DNA from: Canna indica
Lineage: Eukaryota > Streptophyta > Magnoliopsida > Zingiberales > Cannaceae
Direction of reading: 5' to 3'
Length of the DNA: 64,000 bases
NCBI GenBank assembly: GCA_034359265.1
Contig: CP136896.1
Span: forward strand, 63,437,501 to 63,501,500
Made by a program: the position numbers and the translations under genes. Position 1 is the first letter of the stretch. Every line of letters begins with the position of its first letter. The notes beneath the pieces are model-generated. The model saw only the letters and a program-made list of their open reading frames with translations, was not told the origin of the DNA and did no database searches. Of the stretch, positions 47,826 through 59,056 are shown piece after piece.

Positions 47826-50770
47826 TTTAATAAATCCATATTCCAACAACCATCAGTAATAAAATGCTTATCAGGAAGATTTCATTACTTATAAAAGAAG
47901 GTTTTAAAATCAAAGGAGTTTCAAAAGCCCAAGCATCACAGAGAACATAAGTATTTGCACCAGAAGAGACAAGCTTAATAAAACCATTTCTAAGAAATTT
48001 AATAGCATGACAAATTAATTTCAAAGTACCACTAAAGTTTTTAGCCTGATTATTAAACCAAAGATTTAAAGAACCATACCTAGTTTTAACAATTGAAATT
48101 CATAAAGAATCCCTATTATTTAGAAGGGACATAAGTCTTTTAGCAACTAAAGCAATCCTCATGTACTCCAAATCTCTAATATGAAGACCGCCTTTATTCT
48201 TAGGTGAAATAACTTTATTCCAACCAATGAGATATAAACCATGTTGGTTACTGTCAGACCTCCTTAAAAAGTTTTTAATGATGGAATTAATTTCATGAAT
48301 TACAGCAATAGGAGTCCCGCTAACACAAAGCGAATGAAGAGGGACAAAGTTTAGTACAAAATTAATCAAGACAATCTTGCCAGCAGCCTAACAGAGACAA
48401 TTTCTCTTTCAATTACTCAATTTAGTATTTATCTTATCAATCAAGAAATTAAAGTTACTAGCATGAAACATTCTAGGTCCAATCATAGTACCCAAGTACA
48501 CATTTAACAGGAAAAGAACTAGATTTCATGTTAAATTTTTTACAAATCCTACTCCTAATAATAGAAGCAATATTATTTGGAAAAAAAAAATCTCAGATTT
48601 AGCAAAGTTAATTTTTTGATTTGTGATCCTTTCATAATCAGCAAATTTTTTTAAAAAATTAGAAATGGATTTATTGTTTGCTCTAAAAAATAGTAGAATA
48701 TCATCGGCGTACATAAGATGATTAACAGAAATATTCTACTTAATTTTGACAGAACTAATTGTTGGAGAGTTACCAGCAAAATTTAGCATATTGGAAAGAA
48801 GATGACTGACAATAATATAAAGGTAGGGGGACAAAGGGTCCCCTTTTTAATACCATAAGAAGTAGAGAATTTATTAGAATTCATGCCATTAACATTACAA
48901 CAAAAATTAGCAATAGAGATATATGCTTTAATCCACTTGATGAACTTTAAGGGAAAATCCAAAACAGAAAGCATATTAATGATAGAACTCCAAAAAATCC
49001 TATCATACGCCTTCTCAATGTCAATTTTAATCATAATAATTAGATTTTTACCCTTAGACTTAGGAATAGAGTGAATTACCTCTTGATCAATTAAAATATT
49101 ATCATGGATAGATCTACCAGCAATGAAAGCATATTGATTACAAGAAATCAACTTATCAAGATAAGGTTTAATCCTACAAGATAAGATACATTGCATAAGG
49201 CAATAGGTCTATAGTCTTCAATAGTCATTGGGTTCTCATTTTTAGGAATAAAAACAAAACAGTAACATTCCAGCCAACATGAAGAACATCATGAGAATAA
49301 AAATAGTTGAAAACATCTTCAATTTTTTTAGAAATAACATCCCAATAATTTTTAAAAAAATCACCAGTAAAACCATCAGGGCCAGGACTTTTCCCATTCC
49401 CCAAAGATTTTACAATAAAGGAAATCTCATTTAAAGAAAAATGTGCAATCAAAGTATTATGAGCTTCAGCATGAATCATATTCAAAGGAGGAATGCAAAG
49501 ATTATTAAAATCATTTAAATCTTGATAACTCCAAAGATTAGAGTAAAACTTAGCAAAAGCATTAACAATCTTATCATGAGCAGAAATATTAACATTCTCA
49601 ACATTAATTGAAACAATCATATTTTTCCTTCTTCTAGCCTTGACTAAGTTTTGGTAATACTTAGTATTTTTATCACCATCACTAATCTACTTAGTCTTGG
49701 CAAGAGTCCACCATTTAATAGTTAGTTGTCTATTTAAAGCAAAAGCCTTATTATAAAGAGAAGAAAACACAACAGACTCAGAGTCATCAAGGAAATCCTT
49801 TTCATCCTTAGATTCTAAAGCTTGAATCTGGGTATTCACCTTAGAGAGATTTTCCTCAATTTTACCTAAGTTAGTCTTATTCCAATAGGAAAGCTTTTAG
49901 CGAAGGGTAGAAAAGTTTCTAGCCATATTAGAATCAGGGGAAAGATTAGATCTATTACACTAATAGTTCTCTATAATATTCCTAACCTCGGGATACTTTA
50001 TCTAAAAATTTTAAAACTTAAAACTATAAATACTAGGTTTGCTGGAGTCGTTAACATTAAGTAAAAGAGGGCAGTGATCAGGGGCCATTCTAGGAAGATG
50101 GTGAACTTTAGAACTATCAAAATGACTTAGCCAAGCACTTTTAGCAAAGGATTAATCAAACCAACTAAGGATCTTATGGGTACTACTTCTATTGTTACAC
50201 CAAGTGAAGTCAAGGCCAATGTAACCTAAGTCATGAAAATCACAATTAGCAATATATTCCCTAAGACAAAGAACATTCCTATTAATCTTAAAGGAGCAGC
50301 CACCCAATTTATCAAAATCATTAATAATGTAGTTGAAATTACCAATCATAAGCCATAGAATATCACTAAAGTCCAAATCACCAATATCTTTTCAAAAAAT
50401 ATTTTTAAGAGCAGGATTAACATTTGCATAGACACCCGAAAAAAGCCAAGGAGGATAATTCACAACTTGCACAATAGCATTTATCATATTTAGGGATTTA
50501 TAAATAACCTAAACTTTAACATAATCAAATTTCCAAGCCAAAAGAAGGCCACCAGACTACCAGAGGCACCTTCAAACCCAACAAAAATATCATCCCAATC
50601 TTTACCAAGGGATTTAACAAAGTCTAAAGAGGATACATGAGATAAATGAGTTTTTTGGAGAAAGAATATTTTAACAGAATGTTGTAAACAATTAATACGT
50701 AAAAATTCTTGAGCAGACCTTCTTCGAAGGCCCCTTATATTTCAGCTAATAATATTCATAGAAACAACAA
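47826..50770 (-). pseudogene. LINE-3 ORF2: endonuclease and reverse transcriptase, many stops
   Basis: From 50760 on the minus strand: NIRGLRRRSAQEFLRINC and LQKTHLSH of the endonuclease, then WLMIGNFNYII (the usual GDFN reads GNFN here). Near 49440 comes SLGNGKSPGPDGFTGDFFK, then ISCNQYAFIAGRSIHDNILI, KIDIEKAYDRIFWSSI, YGIKKGTLC and the active-site box MYADDILLFF near 48714. The connection region near 48369-47830 runs to the MITE. Stops and frameshifts separate these pieces. Family order and motifs are those of a plant L1 LINE, of a lineage distinct from LINE-1 and LINE-2. Confidence 0.9.
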
Positions 50771-50776
50771 AGCAAT

Positions 50777-52573
50777 CTAAACCAGGGGATCACCATGAAC
50801 ATTAATTGGAGTAGACAACTCCATACTAGGAACAATATCAGAGATATCCATATCAATATGATTATCAACATTAACAGAAATAACATCATCAGAAGAGCTA
50901 GTAAGAAAACCAGAAAAAAAAAAATCATTATCTTTTTTGACTCTTTTCTTTCTTGTATCGAGGATATTATCTAATTTTAAAAGATTTTTTTCAATGTCAA
51001 CCTCAGATAATTTTCCAACACCAGTATTAAATTTGATAGTTTTCCCTTTGTTTTTAGATTTATTTTCCAATTGATTTTGTTTAGGGCTAGTATTAAATCT
51101 AATCAAAGAGTTAGAAACTTTGTCAAGAATCCTTTGAAAACCAATTTCACCGGAAAACAATATTATTTCTGGCCTCATTAACAATAATAGAATTAGCTTT
51201 AGAGGATGAATTATTTAAGGACAACTCCTTAGGGTGACCATTTGAGTACTTAAAGGGGTTATTATTGGTCCTAACAAGAGAGGGAACATCCTCATTAACA
51301 TAATCCTGACTACCATTATCATTTCTAATATGAGAACTAGTGTTTTGAACAGAATTTGAATTTGGTCCTTTTCTCCTAGGTCTTTTAGTAATCCTAACCC
51401 AAGGACCATAGGTAGAACTGGAACTATCAAGCTCCTTAGAAACATCAATTCTACTAATGTCATTGGCAAGAGCATCAGCATCAACAGATATATTCAAATC
51501 AATAACAATAGATTTAGTATAGAAATTACTAGCATTATGACCAATTAAACCACAAGTAAAGCAGAATACAGGGAGCATATCATATCTAACAGCTTGGAAA
51601 AGACCAACATTAGGTTTTCCAATCCAAACTCCCAGCTTAATTGGTTTAGTAAGATCTATTTCAATGCAAATACGAATAAATTCCTCCTTTCCCAATTAAA
51701 AGACTGATCATCTACTTTAATAGGTTTACCCAAAAGGAAAGTCATTTTAAAAAGAATAGATTCAGACCAATATTCCATCGGTAAATCATGAAATTGAACC
51801 CAAATGTGAGCAGAATCAATACTCCCAATCAAAGCCATGAAATTAGTCTTTCGGGGCCTAAGATTAATCAAATTACCCTGATATGCCCAAAGACCTTCAG
51901 TCAAAATCTTAATAGCATTCTCTTCATAATTAACCTGAAACAAGAAAAAGTCATTTTTCAAATCAATTATATTTTCCAAACGAAAAGAAGACCAAATAGT
52001 GAAAGCCCAATTTCGAAGATGAAAATGAACGAGGGGCTTATGGAGAAACCGACCAATTAAGGAAGAAAACCAAAGTTTTCGAATCTCATTTAATTCAGAT
52101 TCATCAAATTTGATAAAATCATCCACAAAAGCTTTAATATTTGAAAGAATTTCTAACGAAGAAAATATTTTACGATCAGCAAGTCTAGAACTAAACAAAC
52201 TGGCCCAAGAATCAGGCCCATTAGCAGTATCATAAATAGTAGATATATGAGCATTATTTTTATCAACAGACATTTCATCTACAACAAAAGTAACAGTAGT
52301 ATCGTTACCAACAGAGTTATTATCAGCAGTTAGCAAAACCTTAGCAGTAGATCCAGACTTACCAGAAGCTAAACCAATGTTAAAGACCTTCTTAGCAGCA
52401 TTAGCATTCAGAGTAGAAAAAGATTTGGAATTATCTGAGCCAAAAGCATTACAAGAACCAAAACTAGGGCCAGAAACAACATGGGAAGATATCATACCCT
52501 TCAAACTTAGATCAGGTAAAGATCTAACATCTTTCTTCATGCCAACCATAATCAGGAACAGTAAGAAGCCCAA
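50777..52573 (-). pseudogene. LINE-3 ORF1 (DUF4283 and zinc knuckle), one main frameshift
   Basis: The first frame (52573-51656) covers the N-terminus and a DUF4283 domain (WAFTIWSSFRLENIIDLKND, WVQFHDLPMEYWSESILFK). A shift near 51690 moves to the frame 51695-51147, with CIEIDLTKPIKLGVWIG and a zinc knuckle (CFTCGLIGHNASNFY, where the last Cys is replaced). A further shift near 51170 leads to the Lys/Asp-rich tail ending at 50777. This is the RNA-binding protein of an L1-type element, upstream of and co-oriented with ORF2. Confidence 0.85.
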
Positions 52574-53566
52574 ACGTCAGAAAGCCAAGACAAAGGAGAT
52601 GAGCACCCCACAAAAAAAAACCAGCCACCAAAAGCGAGAAAAAAACCCTAAAGTAAAATATCAAGCCAGAAAACCAAGTAAACAGAAAACAAAACCCAGA
52701 CCGAGACTTGGGAAACAAAAAGCCAAAGCAGCCACAGAGATAAAAATTCCAAAAAACAGTGAAGAAAAAAGGCAGAAGAAGAAACATAAGACCGAAGAAA
52801 AATCAAAGGGAAAAACCGGACGAAAATAAATCAAACAAAACAAAGACAATCACAAAAGAAGAAGAACAACCCAAAGAGAAACCTAGAAAGACAAATAAAG
52901 AATAGATCGAAACCCAAGAGACGACGAAAAAAGCCTAAGGACGAACACAGAACCAGAAAGCCACAGCAAAAAAAAAACCTAGGGCGACACTAGCAAGACA
53001 ATCACCACAAATCTGAAGAAAAAAAAGAGAAAGGTACAGATCCAACACAGAAAATGACAGACCCGGCCAAAACCCAAAGATAAAAACCCCAACAGTACGA
53101 AAACAAACCACCCCGAGGAACTCCCAAAAAAAACAAAGAAAAGGACAAGAAAATAAACCGAGGAGAGAAACTGCAACGAGAAAAGAAAAACCAAAAAACA
53201 TAAGAGAAACAAGAGAGAGAAAATAGACAGAGAGATCCAAAGGAACAAAGATCAAGCCAACAAACTTAGAAAGAAACGAAAAAAAATACCAGGGCAAAAA
53301 AGAGGAAAGAAAAATCGGAAATCGACAACAAAACCAAAGAAACCAAGCAAACCAGAGAAAAGAAAGGGACAAAAGCGAAGACGACAAGAATCAGATGGAA
53401 AAAAAAAACCACAAAGCCGAATAAACCCTAAACACAGAGCAGAAAAAAAAATCTCACCGAGAACACCACCGAAGGAAAAAAAAATACTACCAAAAGGAAA
53501 CAAGAACGAAGCAGAAGGTGTACCTAAGGGGAAAATCGCAATAAGAAACCAAACCCTAAGGTTGCG
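52574..53566 (-). other. LINE-3 5' leader with extreme strand asymmetry
   Basis: On the plus strand this kilobase consists largely of A with C and G and strikingly little T. As LINE-3 sense strand it is T-rich with few A. Consequently several long minus-strand frames stay open but translate into low-complexity Phe/Leu/Ser/Cys-rich text, which I regard as non-coding. It lies directly before ORF1, where the promoter-bearing 5' leader of a LINE is expected. Confidence 0.7.
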
Positions 53567-54149
53567 TTTGGTTATCCAAAATGGGCGCATTTTGAGTTTT
53601 GGTTTTCTGTTGAAAATGAAAATGCGCCCGAAAACACGTTTGGTTGCGCGAAACAGCGGAAAATGGGCAGCTGTTTTCGCCAGAACGTGTTTTCTTCAAA
53701 ACACATTTTCTACATGATTTAGAAAACACCGATTCAATGTTTTCTGTGTTTTCATCAAAAACAAAAAATGGGCGGAGTGGCAAACTTGTAATTATCTCGA
53801 AAATAATCCGTTTTCGAGTATTCGAACAAAACCCGACACCGAGTCGCACACCTCTCACGTGATAACCCTAGCGCACACCCCTCTGCTGAGACAAGTTTTC
53901 GCCCAGCCCTAGCAGCTCCCCTTCACGCGATTGTGGGCACGATCTGTTCTCGAGAGATCTTCATTGGCGCAATCGACGGCAAACTCCATCCAAGGTAACC
54001 TTGAAACCTCATTTCTTCTTCTTTTTTGCCGGCTATGAGTAGATCTGAGGGTTTCTTTCGGATTTTAGGGGTTGTTCCTTGTTGCAATCTACTTCTTTTA
54101 TGAATTTTTTTAAAATCTAGGATTTTGGTTGTCTATGTGATAATGTTCT

Positions 54150-54480
54150 TTCGGATTTGAGGGTTGCAATCTGAGAGTTTCTTTCAAATTTCTTTTTCCT
54201 TTTTTTTAATCTGCTGGTTATGATATTGTTCTTTATTACAGATCTGCATGTTGTGATATTATTATTATTCTTCTTTTTTAATCTGTCGGCTATGATATTG
54301 TTCACAGATCTGCATGTTGTGATATTGTTCTTCTTCCTTTTTTTAATCTGCTGGCTATGATATTGTTCTTTAGATATGCATGTTGTGATATTGTTCTTCT
54401 TCCTTTTTTTTAATTTGCCAGCTATGATATTGTTCTTTACAGATCTAGGGTTTAACAGATCTGCATGTTGTGATTAATAA
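54150..54480 (+). repeat. Tandem repeat in intron-like DNA, unit about 60-70 bp
   Basis: Four or five units share GATCTGCATGTTGTGATATT, a run like CTTCTTCCTTTTTTTAATCT and GGCTATGATATTGTTC. The array lies between the leader and the Myb-like gene. Confidence 0.8.
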
Positions 54481-54483
54481 ATT

Positions 54484-55400
54484 TTGGCCGAGTACACAAT
54501 GCAACGTAGTACCACCAACTATGATAAGAAAAGTTGGGAGGGGATTAGTGATAAGTTGGAGGAAAAGTTTGGGAGCAAATTTGGGTTTGATAAGTGTAGA
54601 CAAAAAAAATGTCATCTTCATAGAACTTATCGATCTTTCAAAGAGCTAATTAATCATACCGGAGTAACCTGAAATCCTAACACAAATATTATTGAAGCTG
54701 ATGAAACTGTTTGGAACCGATCTTCGGTATGTCTTTTATTAGTAGTTTTTCTTGTTATGAGTCTTATGACGACAATGTACAAATAAATTTTTTTTGGTTC
54801 GCAGACTCTTGGAGATTCATTCAAAATATTCAAAAATGGTTCACCTAAGTTTTATGACCTGATGGAATTAGCATTTGCTAATCAGTCCGCAACGGGCCAC
54901 TTAGCTCGTTCCTCTTCTCAAGTACCATTGACCTCGGATGGAGAGCGTCGGGTTGAGAATGAGTTTAGAGATATAGGTCGAGGGAAACGACCATTGAGAG
55001 CACATGAGAATGAGGGGACAGATTCAAGTGGTGGTCTAGAACCCCTTTTGCGTAAGGTCTCCCTTAACATTCCATCGAGATAATGTAGTGGTCGATCGAG
55101 GAAAAGAGGTAATTCATCTCAATGTTCGGCCCAAGCATTATCTGCTGCAACTGCACTATTAGATAAGTTGGGTGGAATTGTAGTTAAGAAAACAAGTGCC
55201 ACTGGTCTCCTCAAGTAGTGCCCGAGTCATCCGCATCGTGTGTTTCAAGGCTGCAGATTTTTGGCCTAGATAATCAAGTTAACAATCATGTTATAAATTT
55301 TCTAATAAAAAATCCTAATGCTCGCAGTTTTTTTGCAGCTTTAGATAATGAAGGTGCTGTAGCGTGGTGCATGGGATTATATAGCACCAATTTTATGTAA
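54484..55400 (+). pseudogene. Harbinger Myb/SANT-like accessory gene, second copy, broken
   Basis: Exon pieces at 54484-54726 and 54805-55400 have a good donor (TTCG|GTATGT) and acceptor (TTCGCAG|ACTC). The first reads KSWEGISDKLEEKFG and then HRTYRSFKELINHTGV, a trihelix-like segment. A TGA occurs where a Trp codon is expected (54670-54672), then NPNTNIIEADETVW follows. The second has a basic, Ser-rich middle. A TAA at 55081 and a shift near 55217 break it before a helical C-terminus (VINFLIKNPNARSFFAALD). Role as in the first element: binding of the transposon ends together with the transposase. Confidence 0.75.
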
Positions 55401-55640
55401 ATATTTTAAATCGAAATGATCCTAATGTGGGGTTGTACTAAATGCTCCTAATGTGGGGTTGTACTAAATTCTCTAATAACTATGTGGGGCTGTACTTAAA
55501 CTTGTTTGCTTTGAGTAGGTTGCTACTGTTTGCTATTAATGTTTGATTTAGGACTATTTGTTATTTATTGTTCCTTCTATGCTATTATAACTTGTTATTT
55601 GCTATATCAGTTTGCTATTTCAGTTTACTTTAAATTCAGA

Positions 55641-56995
55641 ATGAGTTCTAATGATGATAACGATGAGGTGAGAGATGCACTTATTAGAGCTGGGATAATT
55701 CTTGCGGGTGTGGTTATACTTGATGAACTTTTTGAAGTCGCTCAATCACCACCAAGACATGTACGCACATCTATACTATCGGGTGCGGAATATACTCAAG
55801 AGTTGATGAACTCTCGCATCCGTTGCTATGAAAGTTTGCGGATGGAGCCTGACTTGTTTAGAAGGCTATGCCAATGGCTTAGAGGGGTTGGGTTGGAAAA
55901 TCAAAGAATATCAGTTGAAGAAGGGGTAGCTATGTTCTTATTTACTATTTGCCACAATGAACATGTGTGAATTGTGGCGGAACGCTACCAGCACTCAACT
56001 GAAATCGTGCACTCATGGTTCAAAAAAGTTCTACGTGCGGTTTTGAGTCTAACCCCTCAACTAATACGGCCACGAGAACCTCGTAAAGTCCAACCTGAGA
56101 TACAAGGGAATCCTCGTTGGTTTCCTTATTTTAAGGTATGAATTTAGTTTGTTTCCTTAGTTTAAGGTATGAACTTAGTGTGTTTCCTTACGTTAAAGTA
56201 TGAATTGATTAGGGTCTCCTTACTAATTTTTTTTTCCATTTTTTAGAATTGCATCGGGGCTATCGGTGGAACTCATATTTCGGCATGTGTCCTCGCCGAT
56301 AAACAAGTTTTATATCGTGGTCGGAAAGGTACAACCACGCAAAACATGATGGCAACATGTACACATAACATGATGTTTACACATGTTAAGGCCGGTTGGG
56401 AGGGGACGACAAATGACTCTCGAATTTTTTCCCATACAATATACTCAGCTGATTCAGACTTTCCCATGCCAAATGAAGGTCTCATAGTTGATAAGTGTAT
56501 ATCTTGCTCAATGGATAACAATTTATACTAATAATAATATGTCTTATTTATGTAGTTGAGTTTTATGTTGTCGATGCGGGATATCCCAACGTAAGAGGGT
56601 TTTTGACCACTTATAGGGGTGAACGATACCATCGTTCAGATTTTTGTGGTCGGGGAGGGCCGTCTACCAAAAGAGAATCATTTAACCAAAGACATTCGTC
56701 TGTTCAAAATATGATTGAACGATGCTTTGGTTTGCTTAAGGCACGATTTCTTAAACTAACAAGGCAAAGTAATATGACAATTGCATGTTGTGCCATACAC
56801 AACTTCATCATCAAGTATCGGAATTCAGATTCCTTGATAGATGAATGGAGCATCGCTGAATTGAATTTCGATGAAGATCAAGACCCTTCTTCATCATCCT
56901 CACAACAATATGGCGGTGAATCATCTCAAAATGTGATGCACGCGATTCAGGAAGAGATCGCATATCAACTTTGGGCCAATAGACATAGACATTGA
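55641..56995 (+). pseudogene. PIF/Harbinger DDE transposase, second copy, first Asp lost
   Basis: Exons 55641-56135, 56247-56478 and 56556-56995 have consistent GT/AG borders and phase, giving about 388 codons, and the same intron positions as the transposase at 10094-11432. A TGA at 55968-55970, most simply a CGA Arg codon changed to stop, lies after ICHNEHV. Downstream, VAERYQHSTEIVHSWFKKVL continues in frame. The motif expected to read IGAIDGTHI is IGAIGGTHI, so the first catalytic Asp is Gly. The second Asp (NDSRIFS) and the Glu (NMIERCFGLLKARF) are present. The protein is therefore doubly inactivated. It belongs to a different Harbinger subfamily from the first element. Confidence 0.9.
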
Positions 56996-57094
56996 ATTAG
57001 AATGGGGCATGAAACTAACTTGTATGTTAGTAACATTAATTTGCTTTTGTGTAATATATATTCTAATGCAAAATATCGGTTTTCTTAAATTAGA

Positions 57095-57301
57095 ATGGTA
57101 GCTTCGAGTTCAATAAATAGTAATGGAAAATATATAAAATATGCCAATAAAAGATGTACGTGCAGCAACCGAGCTGGTGTAAGGATCAGTGAATTAAAAG
57201 ATAATCCGGGTCGATTATATGTAGTGTGTCAGAATACTCCCAGATGTGGGTTTTTTCGCTGGTTTACACCAATCGAGTTTTTTCGGGCACGAATTTTTTA
57301 G
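57095..57301 (+). CDS. Small GRF-type zinc-finger protein, 68 codons
   Basis: The ORF carries a GRF-type zinc finger: CTCSNRAGVRISELKDNPG, then RLYVVCQNTPRCGFFRWF. The ligand set C-x-C ... C ... C and the NPGR and CGFF.W motifs are visible. GRF fingers bind nucleic acid, often single-stranded, in topoisomerase 3-alpha and NEIL3-like proteins. In plants they are common in small proteins linked to transposons. The reading frame is intact from ATG, 99 bases after the transposase stop, in the same orientation. The C-terminal ten residues run into a GGGC-rich repeat block, so the natural end may be lost. Function here is unknown; it may be a transposon passenger or a remnant of another element. 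Confidence 0.65.
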   Translation: MVASSSINSNGKYIKYANKRCTCSNRAGVRISELKDNPGRLYVVCQNTPRCGFFRWFTPIEFFRARIF

Positions 57302-57910
57302 GGCTGGGTCGGGCATGAATTTTTTTGGGCCGGGGTCGAGCACAAATTTTTTCGGGCCAGGCTGAGCTGGGCCAAGTAATATCATATAATTTTTTATATT
57401 TATTAGGAAAAATAATTACTTAAAATTTGGTTTTAGTCCCTATAGTTTAGAAAGTTAGTCACTGCAGACTCCACGTCAGCATTGTCCAGTCAGCACATGT
57501 TATCAACGTCAATACCGTTTAAATCTTATTTAACAGTAGGAACCAAATCCCAAATGGAAGTAAAGTGTGAGGACTAAAATCAAAATTTTGAAACTATAGG
57601 GACCAAAATCAAAATTGGAGTAAAATATGGGGACCAAAAGTATAGTTTTTCCAAAAATGTATAAATAATAATGATGAATTAATTGTTAAAGTTGGATACA
57701 GTAATTTTTATTTTATTTGGGTGGTAAATGACATTTAAAAAAAGAAATGTTAAATTCTCCTAACTCATATGCATGATAATTCTCCTAATACTCACATATA
57801 ATAAACTGTTCATAATTATTGATGAAATTACCACTTATACCATTTTGAGTGATTAGGAGGATTATTAGGATGATTACTAGGAGGATATAGCAAGACTCTA
57901 TTTAAAATAA
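57302..57910. other. Intergenic DNA with MITE remnants
   Basis: At 57300-57375 a phrase like TCGGGCATGAATTTTTT is repeated three times, probably a hAT MITE remnant. At about 57430-57650 the ends GGTTTTAGTCCCTATAGTTT and the inverse phrases CTATAGGGACCAAAATC and GGGGACCAAAAGTATAG bound a small MITE-like inverted repeat. The rest is AT-rich. Confidence 0.5.
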
Positions 57911-58948
57911 GGGAAAATGTATAAAAATACACCTAACGTTTCCTCATGCGTACTAAAATGCCCATAAGATTTTTTGAGGATAAAAAATCTCTCTTACGTT
58001 ATGGAATTGAGTAAAAAAATACCCCTATATGTAAACAACGTTAATTGAGAGATAATAGAGCTGACGTGGTTGATGACGTGGACATGTGGCGTGCATGCAT
58101 GCCAAGACGTTTTCTCACGAGTACTAAAATATCCCTAACGTTTTCTCATGGGTACAAAAATATCATTAACGTTTTTTCACGTGTACTAAAATACTCATAA
58201 CGTTTATTTTTGAGCTAAAATATCCCTGACATTATTGAAAATGCTACAAAAATGAAACCAAGCTAACTTTTATTATGTGAAACTTAATGGACATGTCGTG
58301 GATGTTGACAAAGATATTGACTTTACACGTGCCGCATATGCAGAGAGCAATCGAAATTGAAATCATCAAATCGGTTAATCGAAAAATTTGGTTCGATTTC
58401 AAATCGATTTTTCAATTAACCAAATTTTCAATTTTTTTGCTCACCCCTACAGTTGCATGACAAGTTGCTCTTTGCATGTGCACCACGTGTAAAGTCAACG
58501 TCTCTATTAGTATCCACGATATCTCCGTTAAGTCTCACATAATAAAAGTAAGTCTGATGTCATTTTTGTATTATTTTCAATAATCTCAGGAGTATTTTAG
58601 CTCCAAAATAAATGTTAGATGTATTTTTATACTGTGAGAAAACGTTATGAGCATTTTTGTACCTATGAGAAAATGTTATGAGCATTTTAGTACCCGTGAG
58701 AAAACATCTGAAGCATTTTAGTACTCGTGAGAAAACGTCTTGGCCTGCATGCACGCCACATGTCTACGTCATCAGTCCCAGTCATCAACCACGTCAGCTC
58801 CGTTATCTCTTAATTAACGTCGTTTATCGGTAGAAATATTTTTGTACTCAATTTCATAACGTAAAAAGTATTTTTTATTTCAAAAAAACTTTAGAATATT
58901 TTATTACCGGTGAGACAACGTTACAAGTATTTTTTTTACATTTTCCCC
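57911..58948. mobile_element. Long foldback element (Mutator-like MITE)
   Basis: Left end GGGAAAATGTA and right end TACATTTTCCCC are inverted, and arms of about 400 bases pair with many repeated phrases (CTAACGTTTCCTC, AAAATACCC; inverse ACGTTATGAGCATTTTAGTAC). Flanks TTAAAATAA (57902-57910) and CTAAAATAA (58949-58957) match at 8 of 9. The centre holds a small palindromic insertion rich in AATCGAAA / TTTCGATT near 58348-58450. No ORF. Confidence 0.82.
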
Positions 58949-59056
58949 CTAAAATAATAAATGTTACGTTATTAACTGTGTTCTTGAATGTTCATCGGAT
59001 CGCATTTAATCAAACACCAGTCCGGCGCGACCGTTCGCCCATCCTCTTCCTTCCCA

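Larger units (their letters stand above)
53567..57301 (+). mobile_element. Second PIF/Harbinger element, degenerate, right end not found
   Basis: The left end is probably GGTTGCGTTTGGTTATCC, preceded by TAA, a typical Harbinger target trinucleotide. A GC-rich leader follows, ending in a splice donor-like CCAAG|GTAACC near 53995. Then come an intron-like repeat region, a Myb/SANT-like gene (54484-55400), a DDE transposase (55641-56995) and a GRF zinc-finger ORF (57095-57301). No matching inverted right end is visible, so the element is truncated or the end has decayed. Confidence 0.72.

Noticed and set aside
52377..52829. Plus-strand frame of 150 codons rich in Lys, Gln and Pro, and minus-strand Phe/Leu-rich frames at 52524-53590
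   Set aside because: They arise from the strong base asymmetry of the LINE-3 leader; the protein text is low complexity and matches no family.
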